Source: Deinococcus sp. YIM 134068
GTDB taxonomy: Bacteria > Deinococcota > Deinococci > Deinococcales > Deinococcaceae
Assembly: GCF_036543075.1 (NCBI RefSeq)
Contig: NZ_JAZHPF010000001.1
Location: 62,001-126,000 of the forward strand
Length of the DNA: 64,000 nt
Direction of reading: 5' to 3'
Shown here: one piece after another, positions 1 through 14,688 of the stretch
How positions within the stretch are numbered: the stretch's first letter is position 1
How the letters are laid out: each line of letters opens with the position of its first letter
Position numbers and translations under genes: made by a program
The notes under the pieces: model-generated
What the model was told of the DNA's origin: nothing
Databases searched by the model: none
The model's input: only the letters and a program-made list of their open reading frames with translations

Positions 1-141
1 AGCATCGAGGAGACGCTGGGCCGGGTGGAGGCGGCGGGTGGACGGGTTCTCTACCCCCGCACCTCCATCGGCAAGTCAGGCTGGGTCGTGGAGTTCGGGG
101 ACAGCGAGGGAAGCTGTGTGGCCCTCCACTCCCGGTCCTGA
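1..141 (+). CDS. VOC (glyoxalase/bleomycin-resistance) family protein, C-terminal part
   Basis: The window opens inside this gene; the last 46 codons and a TGA stop are present. The visible residues (SIEETLGRVEAAGG, then GWVVEFGDSEGSCVALHSRS) match the last beta-alpha-beta-beta unit of vicinal-oxygen-chelate proteins: a helix with a V..AGG turn, then a strand pair ending in the F.D.EG..V.LH pattern, where the Glu is commonly a metal ligand. Substrate cannot be inferred from the fragment. The next gene is convergent and ends 7 bases away. Confidence 0.75.
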   Translation, partial: SIEETLGRVEAAGGRVLYPRTSIGKSGWVVEFGDSEGSCVALHSRS

Positions 142-148
142 CCTCTGC

Positions 149-490
149 TCACCCCACGAACCACACGATCAGCCGCGTCGCCCGGCCCCCGTCCTCCAGC
201 CCCCGCGTGAAGGCGTGCCACGCGCGCAGCCGGGCCTGATCCTCGGGCGGTGCCTGATCCGCAAGTCCGGCCAGTTCCGCAGCGGCGAGGAAGGTGCGCC
301 CGCTCACCGGGCGGTCCTCCATCAGCAGGTCGCCGCGCACGGTCACGCTCACGTCGGGGAGGTGGCCCCGGTCGCCCACGCCCGCCGCCGTCAGCAGCGC
401 CCGCAGGTCACGGCCCGACCGGACGAAAAACCGCGCCTCCACCTGCCAGGTCCGGCCCTCCAGCGCCTCGCAGATTACGAAGGCGAGCAA
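149..490 (-). CDS. hypothetical protein, 113 aa
   Basis: A 113-residue soluble protein with no motif I recognise. The TTG start at 490 has a GGGAGCG purine stretch about 9 bases upstream, so it is preferred, though a later start cannot be excluded. The sequence alternates hydrophobic and charged residues without a signal peptide or membrane segment. It ends convergently 7 bases from the VOC gene. Codon use has the strong G/C third-position bias of the neighbours. It is called a gene because it fills the space between annotated genes and no competing frame is better. Confidence 0.55.
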   Translation of the reverse strand: MLAFVICEALEGRTWQVEARFFVRSGRDLRALLTAAGVGDRGHLPDVSVTVRGDLLMEDRPVSGRTFLAAAELAGLADQAPPEDQARLRAWHAFTRGLEDGGRATRLIVWFVG

Positions 491-631
491 GAGACGCTCC
501 CGATAGGCACGGGCTGGAGGAACGTGTGGCGAGAGGGGGGAAGGATCGGCGGACCGGAGGGCACTCTTTCAGTGTGAAGTATTTCACCCCGAAAGGGAAC
601 TCCGCCCCCGCCGGGGGGTGTGAAGTTTCCG
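491..631. other. intergenic spacer between mqnC and a hypothetical gene
   Basis: This 141-base spacer carries an inverted pair at about 571-625: GTGAAGTATTTCAC near 575 is itself nearly palindromic, and GTGTGAAGTTTCC follows the C-rich and G-rich arms. It could act as a terminator or regulatory hairpin for mqnC, which ends at 632. No gene was seen. Confidence 0.3.
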
Positions 632-1798
<1,167 letters not shown>

Positions 1799-2116
1799 GG
1801 GGTCACGCTAGCACCTGGGGGGGCGGCAAGCGTCCCGAGGAGCGGCCAGCGGCCAGCTTCCAGCTGCCAGCGAAAGATGAGGGCTACCTTCTTTTGCTCC
1901 TCCCTCTGGAACGCTTGATGGGAAGTGCAGGTTAGGCAGGGGAGGCGTTCTCATCGTCCAGCAGGACGAGCGGTGCTCGTCACCCCCCCTCCCCGACCCT
2001 CCCCCACAAGGAGGGAGGGAGAAGAAAGCAAAAGCTCCAGCTTCTTGAACTCCTCCCCCTTGAGGGGGGAGGCCGGGAGGGGGTGAACAGGCATGGCCTC
2101 CAAAAACCCGCGCCCC
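1799..2116. repeat. intergenic repeat cluster (GCCAGC words, CTCGTC element, palindrome)
   Basis: This 318-base gap has no convincing gene. Three repeat types follow one another: a run of CGGCCAGC/TTCCAGC words at 1839-1872; a composite element at about 1912-2030 with CAGGACGAGCGGTGCTCGTCA followed by C-rich and GGAGGGAGGGAGA arms, with relatives at 24274-24340, 53760-53890 and, inverted, 20455-20520; and at 2050-2092 a palindrome built from CTCCTCCCCCTTGAG and GGGGGAGGCCGGGAGG, found again at 55880-55920. The palindromes could fold in RNA and may act as terminators for the flanking minus-strand genes. Confidence 0.7.
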
Positions 2117-2446
2117 TCAACTCCCCCTTTCCTCCTCCGGCACCAGCAGCAGCACCGTCCCCGACCGCACGGGCAGCGCCACCCACGCCTCCCCCGACGT
2201 GACCCGGTAGCCCTCGGCGGGGCGCAGACGGACGAACTCGCCGTGCGGGAGGTCCAGCACCGCCTCCCCGGTCAGGCAGGTCAGCCAGCCGGAAGCGGCG
2301 GGACCCGCCACCTTCCCGCCGAGTGCCAGCACCCGCAGGAGGCCGCCGGGCAACGTCACCCACTCGCCGGGCGTGCCCTGCGCCAACCGCGCGAGGTGGA
2401 GGGTCTGGGGCGGGGGCCTGCGCCGGATCGGTGCGTGGGGGGACAA
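2117..2446 (-). CDS. cupin-like small protein of unknown function
   Basis: 109-residue protein with beta-rich spacing. The motifs LPGGLLRVLALGGKV, GWLTCLTGEAVLDLP, GEFVRLRPAEGYRV and VRSGTVLLLV resemble a single cupin barrel, including the G..Y.V turn, but the usual His metal ligands are not evident, so any catalytic role is doubtful. The best start is TTG at 2446, one base after the topA stop, which implies translational coupling to topA. The assignment to the cupin fold is an inference from pattern only. Confidence 0.6.
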   Translation of the reverse strand: MSPHAPIRRRPPPQTLHLARLAQGTPGEWVTLPGGLLRVLALGGKVAGPAASGWLTCLTGEAVLDLPHGEFVRLRPAEGYRVTSGEAWVALPVRSGTVLLLVPEEERGS

Positions 2447-2447
2447 G

Positions 2448-5390
<2,943 letters not shown>

Positions 5391-5730
5391 GGTTAAGGTG
5401 GTCTCCCCGGTTGGGACTTGAAAAACTTGCGCGGAGCGTAGCACAGCCCCCCAGAAAGAGCGGCGCAGAAAGTCACGGAGGAGAAAACGGGTGCAAAAAC
5501 TGTCTAGGAACTAGAAAAACTGTGGTGAGCGAAGGAGGAAGTGTTCCGTCTGACGGCGGAAGGGGTGAGGTGACAGGAGGTGGAGTCGTTCTCTCGCCCT
5601 TCTGCTTCACAGCTCTTCCCGGACGAGAAGCCCTCTACATTCGACACGGGCGGGAGGCAGCTCGACGCCCTCAACCTCGCACCCCTCCACGCCGACGAGG
5701 CCGCGTTTTCTCCGTGCTACGCTCGCCGGG
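5391..5730. promoter_or_regulatory. topA upstream region with repeated AAAAACTGT motif
   Basis: This 340-base divergent spacer separates topA (minus) and the DUF218 gene (plus). At 5495-5523 a 9-base word AAAAACTGT occurs twice, 20 bases apart, flanking the small palindrome CTAGGAACTAG (5504-5514). Same-face spacing of about two helical turns suggests a protein-binding site, but this is inference. The rest shows GA-rich sequence and no reading frame worth calling. Confidence 0.35.
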
Positions 5731-6306
5731 ATGCGTCCCACGGGTTCGGGCCTCTCCCTGCTGCCGCTCGCCCTCGTCGGGTTGCTGGTGGTGGGGTTCG
5801 TGCTGGCTCCGGGTGTCCGCGCTCCCCGCGCTTCCCACCCCCATCCCGTCCTCGTGGTGCTGGGGGCGGCGCAGTATGCGGGACGGCCCAGCCCCGCCTT
5901 CCAGCGACGACTGGACCATGCCCTCGCCCTGTACCGGGCGGGCGGCGTGCGGACCATCGTGGTGACGGGCGGGCGCAGGCCGGGCGATCCCCACTCCGAG
6001 GGCGAAGTCGGCGTGACGTACCTGCACCGTCACGGCATTCCGACCTCCGCCCTCCTCGCCGAAACGCGCAGCCGCACCACTGTGGAGAACCTCCGCAATG
6101 CCCGCGTGTCCCTGCCGCCGGGCACGCCCGTCACCCTCGTGACCGACGAGGCCCACGCGCCGCGCGCCCTGGCGCTGGCCCACGCCCTCGGCCTGGAGGC
6201 GAACGCCAGCCCCAGCCCCCTGAGCACCCGCCCCGACCGCCGTTACCTGTTGCGGGAGAAGCTGGCGCTGCTGGCGTATGCGCTGCTGGGGGTGGGAAGG
6301 GAGTAG
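5731..6306 (+). CDS. DUF218/YdcF-type membrane-anchored protein
   Basis: 191 residues. An N-terminal hydrophobic segment (about residues 8-28) acts as a signal anchor, then comes a DUF218 domain: VLVVLGAAQYAGRPSPAF near residue 41, an RRLDHALALYRAGGV helix, VVTGGRRPGD, the E.EVG..YL segment, SRTTVENLRNAR and VTDEAHAPRALALA. These match the ElyC/SanA/YdcF superfamily, linked to envelope and peptidoglycan precursor homeostasis in other bacteria; no enzymatic activity is firmly known for this branch. It stands alone on the plus strand. ATG at 5731 gives the complete anchor. Confidence 0.85.
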   Translation: MRPTGSGLSLLPLALVGLLVVGFVLAPGVRAPRASHPHPVLVVLGAAQYAGRPSPAFQRRLDHALALYRAGGVRTIVVTGGRRPGDPHSEGEVGVTYLHRHGIPTSALLAETRSRTTVENLRNARVSLPPGTPVTLVTDEAHAPRALALAHALGLEANASPSPLSTRPDRRYLLREKLALLAYALLGVGRE

Positions 6307-6473
6307 AACGTTGACGTTCCCCAGGAGAGAGGGGCATCAGAACAGTGGACGAGTTCGGGGTCCAACCGGGAAGTGACCTCTTGATCGGAGGGTCATGGCG
6401 TCCGGTGGCGCTCATCCTCAACACATAGAGCAGCAGAGCTGCGGAAGGAGTTCTAGCGCAAACGGACGGGTGA
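6307..6473. other. spacer upstream of the vapC remnant
   Basis: 167 bases with no usable frame. It is the place where the missing N-terminal half of the following PIN-domain gene should lie, but no LVD-type PIN start was found in any frame, so that part appears deleted rather than frameshifted. Confidence 0.4.
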
Positions 6474-6824
6474 GCCGTCGGTGCAGGTGCGGCAGCTCAA
6501 GGAGTTGATCAGGGCACAGAGGTCGCCCTGCTGGGTGCAGTTCGCCAGGAAGTTCTTTGCGGCTGGCGGTACGTTCACCAATTCGAGCAGATCAGGGACC
6601 TCCTGCGGCCTTTTCCAGATCAGCCCGTGACCATGCGCGAGTACGAACTGGCCGCTAAGTTCTTCAACCTCTGCCGCAGCCGGGGCATTCAGGGCAGCAA
6701 CACGGATTTTCTGATCTGCGCGTGCAGTGCCCAGTGGGGTGTGCCCGTGCTGACCAAAGATGCCGATTTCGGGAGGTTTGCCGAGCTTGTGCCGGTCAAG
6801 CGGTATGCCCTGCCAAACGCCTGA
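6474..6824 (+). pseudogene. 5'-truncated vapC (PIN-domain toxin) remnant
   Basis: The frame open from 6474 to TGA at 6824 encodes the last three quarters of a VapC-like PIN ribonuclease: LLGAVRQEVLCGW (with the conserved acidic residue of the QE.L.G motif), then REYELAAKFFNLCRSRGI, STDF-like SNTDFLICACSAQWG and LTKDADFGRFAELV. The first catalytic Asp of the PIN fold (usually near residue 5) and the start codon are absent. An in-frame TGA at 6471 closes the frame upstream. A GTG at 6627 could start a 65-aa product, but it would lack half the active site. I call it a decayed toxin; the intact vapBC pair follows. Confidence 0.75.
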
Positions 6825-6899
6825 AGCCACGCCGAGCTTTGCCGTCGTTGACCCCAGGCAACCTGCATTTCTGAAAAGAGGAGCGGCCACGAGCAGATT

Positions 6900-6941
6900 T
6901 CCCCTGGTATATACTTCTGGTAGTTATCAAGGAGGCAGGGG
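6900..6941 (+). promoter_or_regulatory. vapBC leader: GTATATAC palindrome and strong RBS
   Basis: The perfect palindrome GTATATAC lies at 6907-6914, in a locally AT-rich patch, followed by AAGGAGG at 6929-6935, seven bases before the vapB ATG. VapB antitoxins of the AbrB type commonly bind such short palindromes to autorepress their operon; that use here is inferred from position. Confidence 0.5.
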
Positions 6942-7187
6942 ATGACCAGCACCAAATACGACACCGCCAAGCTCTTCCGAACGGGCCGCAGCCAGGCCGT
7001 CCGGCTCCCCAAGGAGTACCGCTTCGAGGGCGAGGAGGTGCTCATCAAACGTGTGGGCGACGGCGTGTTGCTGCTGCCTCGCAATAATGGCTGGAAGAAC
7101 CTGCTGTCCAGCCTGGAGAAGTTTGACGGTTTCCAGATCGAGCGGGACCAGGGTGAACAGCAGGAACGCGACTGGGGCGATTTCTGA
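6942..7187 (+). CDS. vapB: VapB-type antitoxin (AbrB/SpoVT swapped-hairpin)
   Basis: 81 residues. The N-terminal half has the signature AKLFRTGRSQAVRLPKEYRF of VapB/MazE-like DNA-binding beta-hairpin dimers, followed by EVLIKRVGDGVLLLPR. The C-terminal part (residues 48-81, rich in Glu/Asp/Gln) is the expected toxin-wrapping tail. It precedes vapC with a 2-base gap, the usual antitoxin-first order. Predicted roles are neutralising VapC and repressing the operon through the palindrome upstream. Confidence 0.92.
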   Translation: MTSTKYDTAKLFRTGRSQAVRLPKEYRFEGEEVLIKRVGDGVLLLPRNNGWKNLLSSLEKFDGFQIERDQGEQQERDWGDF

Positions 7188-7189
7188 GC

Positions 7190-7600
7190 GTGGCCTCCCC
7201 TCGGTACTTCCTCGATACCAACACCTGCATCTACATCATCAACAAGAACCCGCCGCACGTCGCGGAGGTATTCCGGCGCTATCGGATCGGTGATCTCGCC
7301 GTCAGCAGCGTCACCGTGGCTGAGTTGGCCTTCGGAGTGGCAAAGAGCACCCGCTCCGGCACCCGTGAAGCCCTGGAAGAATTTCTGCTGGACCTCGTGA
7401 CCGTCCCCTACGACGACGCTGCCGCCTGGGTGTGTGGAGAAATCAGGGCGGGATTGCAGGCGACCGGAAAGCCCATCGGCCCGCTCGACCTGCTGATCGC
7501 CGCCCATGCCCTCAGCGCCGACGTGACGCTCGTGACCAACAACGAGGGAGAGTTCAGGCGCGTACCAGGGCTGAGGGTCGAGAACTGGTTCCCAGAATGA
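7190..7600 (+). CDS. vapC: VapC-type PIN-domain ribonuclease toxin
   Basis: 136 residues; all four PIN acidic/polar positions are present: D9 in FLDTN, E45 in VTVAELAFG, D100 in GPLDLLIAAHA and N118 in VTNNEGEF. The family cleaves RNA, often tRNA or 23S rRNA; the target here is unknown. It starts at GTG 7190, two bases after the vapB stop. Unlike the upstream remnant it appears intact. Its 3' end runs directly into the first copy of a diverged direct repeat (7595-7742). Confidence 0.93.
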   Translation: MASPRYFLDTNTCIYIINKNPPHVAEVFRRYRIGDLAVSSVTVAELAFGVAKSTRSGTREALEEFLLDLVTVPYDDAAAWVCGEIRAGLQATGKPIGPLDLLIAAHALSADVTLVTNNEGEFRRVPGLRVENWFPE

Positions 7601-7742
7601 CGAAGGGGCCGCCCCGACCAACGATCCCAAGCCACTTCTCGCCCCCAACCCCCGCCCCCCCGCCGACCCTACCTTCGACGACAAGCGGCAGCGCCTGCAA
7701 AAGCGGGAGGAGACTGAGAGAAGAGTTCGAGAGGCGGGCTAA
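7595..7742 (+). repeat. direct repeat copy A with conserved open frame
   Basis: Starting at the vapC stop, this segment resembles 8603-8722. One frame reads NDEGAAPTNDPKPLL... PTFDDKRQRLQK and stops at 7742. Copy B reads NDERAAPTNDP... PTFDHKRQRLQK in the same frame, with a 24-base (multiple of three) length difference. I do not recognise the peptide. The pair brackets the orphan ORF and the DUF5615/DUF433 module. Confidence 0.6.
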
Positions 7743-7750
7743 AATGCCCT

Positions 7751-7954
7751 ATGACCCTCCGTGATGCCAGGATGAACCGTCAGGCCCTGGAAGTGGTCAC
7801 GCTGGACGATCAAGGCAACGAGCTTGCGTACTGGCTAGCGCGCACGCCCGCTGAACGGCTGGAGGCGTTGGAACTGTTGAGGCAGATTCATTACGGCTAC
7901 GATCCACTGACCGCCCAGGTGACGCGAGTTCTTGACGTGGTTGAGCCAGAGTGA
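7751..7954 (+). CDS. small antitoxin-like protein, 67 aa
   Basis: 67 residues with the segment WLARTPAERLEALELLRQIHYGYDP and RVLDVVEPE. This pattern (TP.ERL..LE.LR.I.YGYDP...RVL.VVE) occurs in short proteins that sit immediately upstream of nucleotidyltransferase-like toxins in other genomes. Here no such partner follows: the next gene is convergent, so this is an orphan. ATG at 7751 is given; ATG at 7772 (MNRQALEVV) is an equally possible start. Function is unproven. Confidence 0.6.
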   Translation: MTLRDARMNRQALEVVTLDDQGNELAYWLARTPAERLEALELLRQIHYGYDPLTAQVTRVLDVVEPE

Positions 7955-7958
7955 GGTT

Positions 7959-8336
7959 TCAAGGATGTGGCTCGTCTTGATTCACGCTGCTCCGCACCGC
8001 TTCTAGCCGGTCCCGGTAGAGCACGACCAATTTGTGATCGGTGAGCAGGTCCCACACGCGCGGCCACACGTCGTCTAACAGCGCCCGGAAGTCGGTCACC
8101 CGCATGTTTCCCGTGCGAACGTGAACCACCCAGGGCGGCGGCTCCTGCGTCAGCATTCGCTCGGTGAAGTCGGCGTCCTGCGTGACGATCACCAGGGACG
8201 CCTCACGCGCCCGCGCCCACAAGGCCCAATCCTTGAGGCCCTCCGTCCACTCGCTGACGTGGACGACAGGTACGTCGAACGACGCGCGCAGCCTGGCGGA
8301 CACGTTCTCGTCCAGCAGCACCCCGGCGGGCTTCAA
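7959..8336 (-). CDS. DUF5615 PIN-like toxin candidate
   Basis: 125 residues. It opens with VLLDENVSARL, the DEN motif of DUF5615 proteins, and contains LVIVTQDADFTERM near residue 50, the second acidic cluster, followed by PPWVVHVRTGN. DUF5615 proteins are PIN-like predicted nucleases that pair with DUF433 proteins. Its start (ATG 8336) overlaps the end of the DUF433 gene by 4 bases, showing tight coupling. Toxicity is inferred from family context. Confidence 0.85.
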   Translation of the reverse strand: MKPAGVLLDENVSARLRASFDVPVVHVSEWTEGLKDWALWARAREASLVIVTQDADFTERMLTQEPPPWVVHVRTGNMRVTDFRALLDDVWPRVWDLLTDHKLVVLYRDRLEAVRSSVNQDEPHP

Positions 8337-8557
8337 GCGATCTTCTCGAACGTCACGCTATGGCCCGCCAGCCGCGCCGCGTATTCCAGACACGCCAGCA
8401 CGTCCTCGCGCGTGAGCCGTGGGTAGGCGTCCAGCACATCCTCCACGCGGTCCCCGGCGCTCAGGTGCCCCAGCACGGTTTGCACGCTGACGCGCGTTCC
8501 GGTGACGGTGGGCTTGCCGCCGTTCACCTCCGGGTCGATGCTGATGCGGCCATTCAT
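8333..8557 (-). CDS. DUF433 antitoxin candidate
   Basis: 74 residues with the DUF433 signature: ISIDPEVNGGKPTVTGTRV, then VQTVLGHLSAGDRVEDVLDAYPRLTREDVLACLEYAA. The fold is a winged helix-turn-helix, so DNA-binding autoregulation is likely. It is the first gene of a two-gene operon with the DUF5615 protein, with an ATGA overlap. This is a standard toxin-antitoxin arrangement, antitoxin first. Confidence 0.88.
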   Translation of the reverse strand: MNGRISIDPEVNGGKPTVTGTRVSVQTVLGHLSAGDRVEDVLDAYPRLTREDVLACLEYAARLAGHSVTFEKIA

Positions 8558-8602
8558 GCTTGAGAGTGTAGACCCTTGCAGCCTGCCGCCTCTCCATACC
8601 TA

Positions 8603-8722
8603 GAATGACGAACGGGCCGCTCCAACCAACGACCCCCACCCCCCCGCCGCCCCCACCTTCGACCACAAGCGGCAGCGCCTGCAAAAGCAGGGGGAAGTTG
8701 AGGAGTGCAAGTTGGATGTTTA
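8603..8722 (+). repeat. direct repeat copy B
   Basis: Diverged copy of 7595-7742 in the same orientation; the shared frame (NDERAAPTNDP ... TFDHKRQRLQK) continues to a TAA at 8722. It lies behind the DUF433 gene and touches the AT-rich region that begins near 8705. The two copies may mark a past duplication or recombination that brought in the intervening genes. Confidence 0.55.
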
Positions 8723-8783
8723 AAAAAAGCACGGTTTGGCATTACTTTTTGAGATTAAGCTCCTGTAATTTCACTAATTAACC

Positions 8784-10040
8784 CTAGAAAGGCAGGTCTG
8801 GTTCACTTACGTTGTTTAAGTCGAAATCCTGCTCTATGTTGTTAAAACTGGCCATTAAATTGGCCATTCTACTAATCATGCCGCGCAGGTCAAACGCGGA
8901 TGTGTCAGGCCTAGCCTTGTGAACTAACTCGTTCTTTATCATGTTCATTCCCTGAATCTGGTTTCTCACGTTCGGCGTAATGATGCCTGATTTTGAAGCG
9001 ATATCAAGCAAATGCCGGAGAAAAAATCTACTACTATCATTTGCTTCTATTAGTTTGTTGTTTATTAGTAACCTCAACAGATCTTCATGTAATAGATTGT
9101 ACTTACGTAAGTAGATTCCTATAAGCTCATCACCAGTAGAGGCAACGTTATCAACTATTTCTTCTCTTTCTTCGTTCGGAACAAAAATATCACTAAGCTT
9201 TGAAATGGCTTCAGTTATCTTCATCTCTAGTTCGTTTATGAGCCTCTCTATTCTTGCGAGGTCGAATTTAGTTATCGATCTTTTGTGTGCGACTGCATTT
9301 CGCAACTCATATAGTTGTTGCCACCTAATTTTTAGAAAATCTGCGTCGCAATTTATTAATGGTGCGAAATACCTATCCCAATTGCTCTGAGGGGACAAAG
9401 TTTTGATCTCGGTCAACTCAAGTTCTGTAATTTCCTTGGCCTTTCGTATCTTGTCAAGAATAATTTTGGAGCTTGTACCCTCATATTCCTTGAAAAGAAA
9501 CACGGATAGCTGTATAAAATCAACGTTATGCAAATAATCATTGTTGGATTGCCCTTTGATCGACTGCTCCACCTCTCTTGGTACTACTTGTTTATGCCAT
9601 CCTAAACCAGCGTTTATTATCATAAATTTTGTGATGAGCTTTCTCATTAGGTTTTCGATTCGGTATATTTGAGGATAGGCCAAGCGAGAGTAGTACAAGC
9701 CTAGCCCATCCCATAATATTTGCGGAGGACTTTGGGTAATCTTATTAATTACTGTCCTGACATGTTTCAACAAAGCGGTATAATCATCTAGACTATCAAT
9801 TGAGCTAGTTAGGGTTACGTCAAAGTAGATACTCTTGCCATCCTCGGCTGCGCCCGATACTACTTCAATTTTATAGCTGTTGCCTTTATAATTTATCGCA
9901 TTACCTTTAAACTCAACGCCGTCAATAGACTTTAGTAGATTCTTGAACCCAGAGACATTAACACATAGTGAGTCAGACAAGCTGCTCACAAATAAGTATT
10001 CAACGCTTATATCAGTTTCCACAGAAAGAATGTACAGCAT
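8784..10040 (-). CDS. HEPN-domain protein (Swt1-like HEPN), probable defence gene
   Basis: 418 residues, strikingly AT-rich against all neighbours, with many Asn, Ile, Lys and AT-ending codons, so recently acquired. Residues about 105-285 have the order of an Swt1-type [28 protein letters not shown], a DF...LF segment, [10 protein letters not shown], then [17 protein letters not shown] with R247-x4-H252, the catalytic HEPN RNase motif. A C-terminal helical unit (about 305-400) carries [10 protein letters not shown], a weaker N-x3-H version, so a second degenerate HEPN is possible. The N-terminal 100 residues look like a beta-rich sensor. It starts 2 bases after a hairpin behind gcvP and runs in the same direction. 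RNase and anti-phage roles are inferred. Confidence 0.8.
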   Translation of the reverse strand: MLYILSVETDISVEYLFVSSLSDSLCVNVSGFKNLLKSIDGVEFKGNAINYKGNSYKIEVVSGAAEDGKSIYFDVTLTSSIDSLDDYTALLKHVRTVINKITQSPPQILWDGLGLYYSRLAYPQIYRIENLMRKLITKFMIINAGLGWHKQVVPREVEQSIKGQSNNDYLHNVDFIQLSVFLFKEYEGTSSKIILDKIRKAKEITELELTEIKTLSPQSNWDRYFAPLINCDADFLKIRWQQLYELRNAVAHKRSITKFDLARIERLINELEMKITEAISKLSDIFVPNEEREEIVDNVASTGDELIGIYLRKYNLLHEDLLRLLINNKLIEANDSSRFFLRHLLDIASKSGIITPNVRNQIQGMNMIKNELVHKARPDTSAFDLRGMISRMANLMASFNNIEQDFDLNNVSEPDLPF

Positions 10041-10042
10041 TT

Positions 10043-10076
10043 AGAGGGCAGCACTTCGAGTGGAGGCTGCCCTCTT
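10043..10076. terminator. perfect 10-bp hairpin between gcvP and the HEPN gene
   Basis: AGAGGGCAGC (10043-10052) pairs with GCTGCCCTCT (10067-10076) around a 14-base loop. On the plus strand it is followed by CTTATT; on the minus strand it leads directly into the HEPN start codon without a T run. It is probably a gcvP transcription end whose T tract was replaced by the insertion. Confidence 0.5.
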
Positions 10077-10090
10077 CTTATTCGTTAAGC

Positions 10091-12961
<2,871 letters not shown>

Positions 12962-12994
12962 GGGGACTCCTTGAGGGCGGTGGGGCTGGTCACA

Positions 12995-13093
12995 CGCCCC
13001 CTCACCCCGGCCCTCTCCCACGAGGGGAGAGGGAGAAAAAATGTTGTTGCTCCCCTCTCCCCCGGTGGGAGAGGGGTTGGGGGTGAGGGGGCG
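12995..13093. repeat. inverted pair of CCCTCTCCC palindromic repeats
   Basis: Between gcvH and gcvP two copies of one element face each other: the first reads CGCCCCCTCACCCCGGCCC then a CTCTCCCACGAGGGGAGAGGG hairpin region, the second the reverse (CCCCTCTCCCCCGGTGGGAG ... GGTGAGGGGGCG). Single copies occur at 24101-24145, 44361-44425 and 55809-55857. The arrangement is like a REP/BIME pair and may stabilise or attenuate the operon mRNA. Confidence 0.75.
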
Positions 13094-13122
13094 ACCGCGC
13101 AAACGTTCCCGCCCTCTTCCCC

Positions 13123-13485
<363 letters not shown>

Positions 13486-13551
13486 GGGGAGATTGTCCTC
13501 GATTGGGGGGTTAGATGTGTAGCGGGGACCGTAGATCGCGGGAGCCTGTCT

Positions 13552-14625
13552 TTACGCCCGCCGGTAGAAGGGCAACTCCACCCGCCGCGCCGGATGTGCC
13601 TTCCCGCGCACCTCCACCTCGTAGGCGTCGGCGGTGCTGGCGTCCCCGCGCACGAGGGCCATCGCTATCGGGTGGCCGAGAGTCGGGCTGCTCGTGCCGC
13701 TCGTGACGTGGCCGACGCGCTCGCCGTTCAGGAGGACGGGGTAGCCCTCGCGGACGGGCACCCGCTCCAGGGCGAGGCCGATCAGGCGGACGGGCGGGGC
13801 GAGGCTGATGTGCTCGCGGCCCAGGTGTGCCTTGTCCTTCACGACCCAGGTGTACGTGCTGGCGAGGGGGTGGAGGTTCTCGGCGAACTCGTGCCCGTAG
13901 AGGGGAAAGCCCGCCTCCAGCCGCAGGGTGTCGCGCGCCCCCAACCCGGCGGGGGTGAAGCCAACCGCGAGCAGCCTGTCCCAGACCGTCTCGGCCTCGC
14001 CCGCGTCGGTGAAAATCTCGAAGCCGTCCTCGCCCGTGTACCCGGTACGCGCGAGCCACACTTCAAAGCCGAAAAGTTTGGCCGGGAAGTAGGCGTTCTT
14101 CTTCTTGGCGGTGAGGTCCACACTGATATGTGGCTGGAGCATCGCCTCCGCCTGCGGTCCCTGCACGGCGAGGAGGCCCCAGCGGTCGCTCTCGTCGGTG
14201 AGCGTCACGTCGTAGCCCGCTGTCTGCGCTTGCAGGTGCGCCCAGTCCTTCCCGATGTTGGAGGCGTTCACGACGATCAGGAACTCGCTCTGCACCACCC
14301 GGTACACGTAGATGTCGTCCACGAGACCGCCCGTCTCGTTCGGGAGCCAGTTGTACTGCCCGCGACCCGGCCTGAGCTTCGTCACGTCGTTCGTGGTGAC
14401 GTGCTGGAGGAAGCGTTCGGCGTCTGGCCCCGTCACGCGGAATTCACCCATGTGCGACACGTCGAACACGCCCGCGCGGGTGCGAACGGCGTCGTGTTCG
14501 GCCCGCACGCCCGCGTACTGCACCGGCATCTCCCACCCGCCGAAGGGCACCATCCGGGCACCTGCGCGCAGATGGGCGGCGTGCAGAGGCGTCCGCTTCA
14601 GCGGCGTCTGGGGCGGTGTGGTCAC
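13552..14625 (-). CDS. gcvT: glycine cleavage T protein (aminomethyltransferase)
   Basis: 357 residues, usual length. Transfers the methylene group from the H protein to tetrahydrofolate, releasing ammonia. Recognised by [60 protein letters not shown] and [15 protein letters not shown] longer frame reaches 15063, but GTG at 14625 is chosen because homology starts there and the divergent gene begins at 14689. First gene of gcvTHP. The 63-base divergent gap is too short for a glycine riboswitch, and none was seen. Confidence 0.96.
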   Translation of the reverse strand: MTTPPQTPLKRTPLHAAHLRAGARMVPFGGWEMPVQYAGVRAEHDAVRTRAGVFDVSHMGEFRVTGPDAERFLQHVTTNDVTKLRPGRGQYNWLPNETGGLVDDIYVYRVVQSEFLIVVNASNIGKDWAHLQAQTAGYDVTLTDESDRWGLLAVQGPQAEAMLQPHISVDLTAKKKNAYFPAKLFGFEVWLARTGYTGEDGFEIFTDAGEAETVWDRLLAVGFTPAGLGARDTLRLEAGFPLYGHEFAENLHPLASTYTWVVKDKAHLGREHISLAPPVRLIGLALERVPVREGYPVLLNGERVGHVTSGTSSPTLGHPIAMALVRGDASTADAYEVEVRGKAHPARRVELPFYRRA

Positions 14626-14688
14626 GCCTGAACTGTACCGGAAGGGCGGGTCTGGCGTCCGGGCGGCCTGGACGGCATAGGCTGGTGC

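Noticed and set aside
14626..14688. glycine riboswitch before gcvT
   Set aside because: The divergent gap is only 63 bases, and no riboswitch core was seen.
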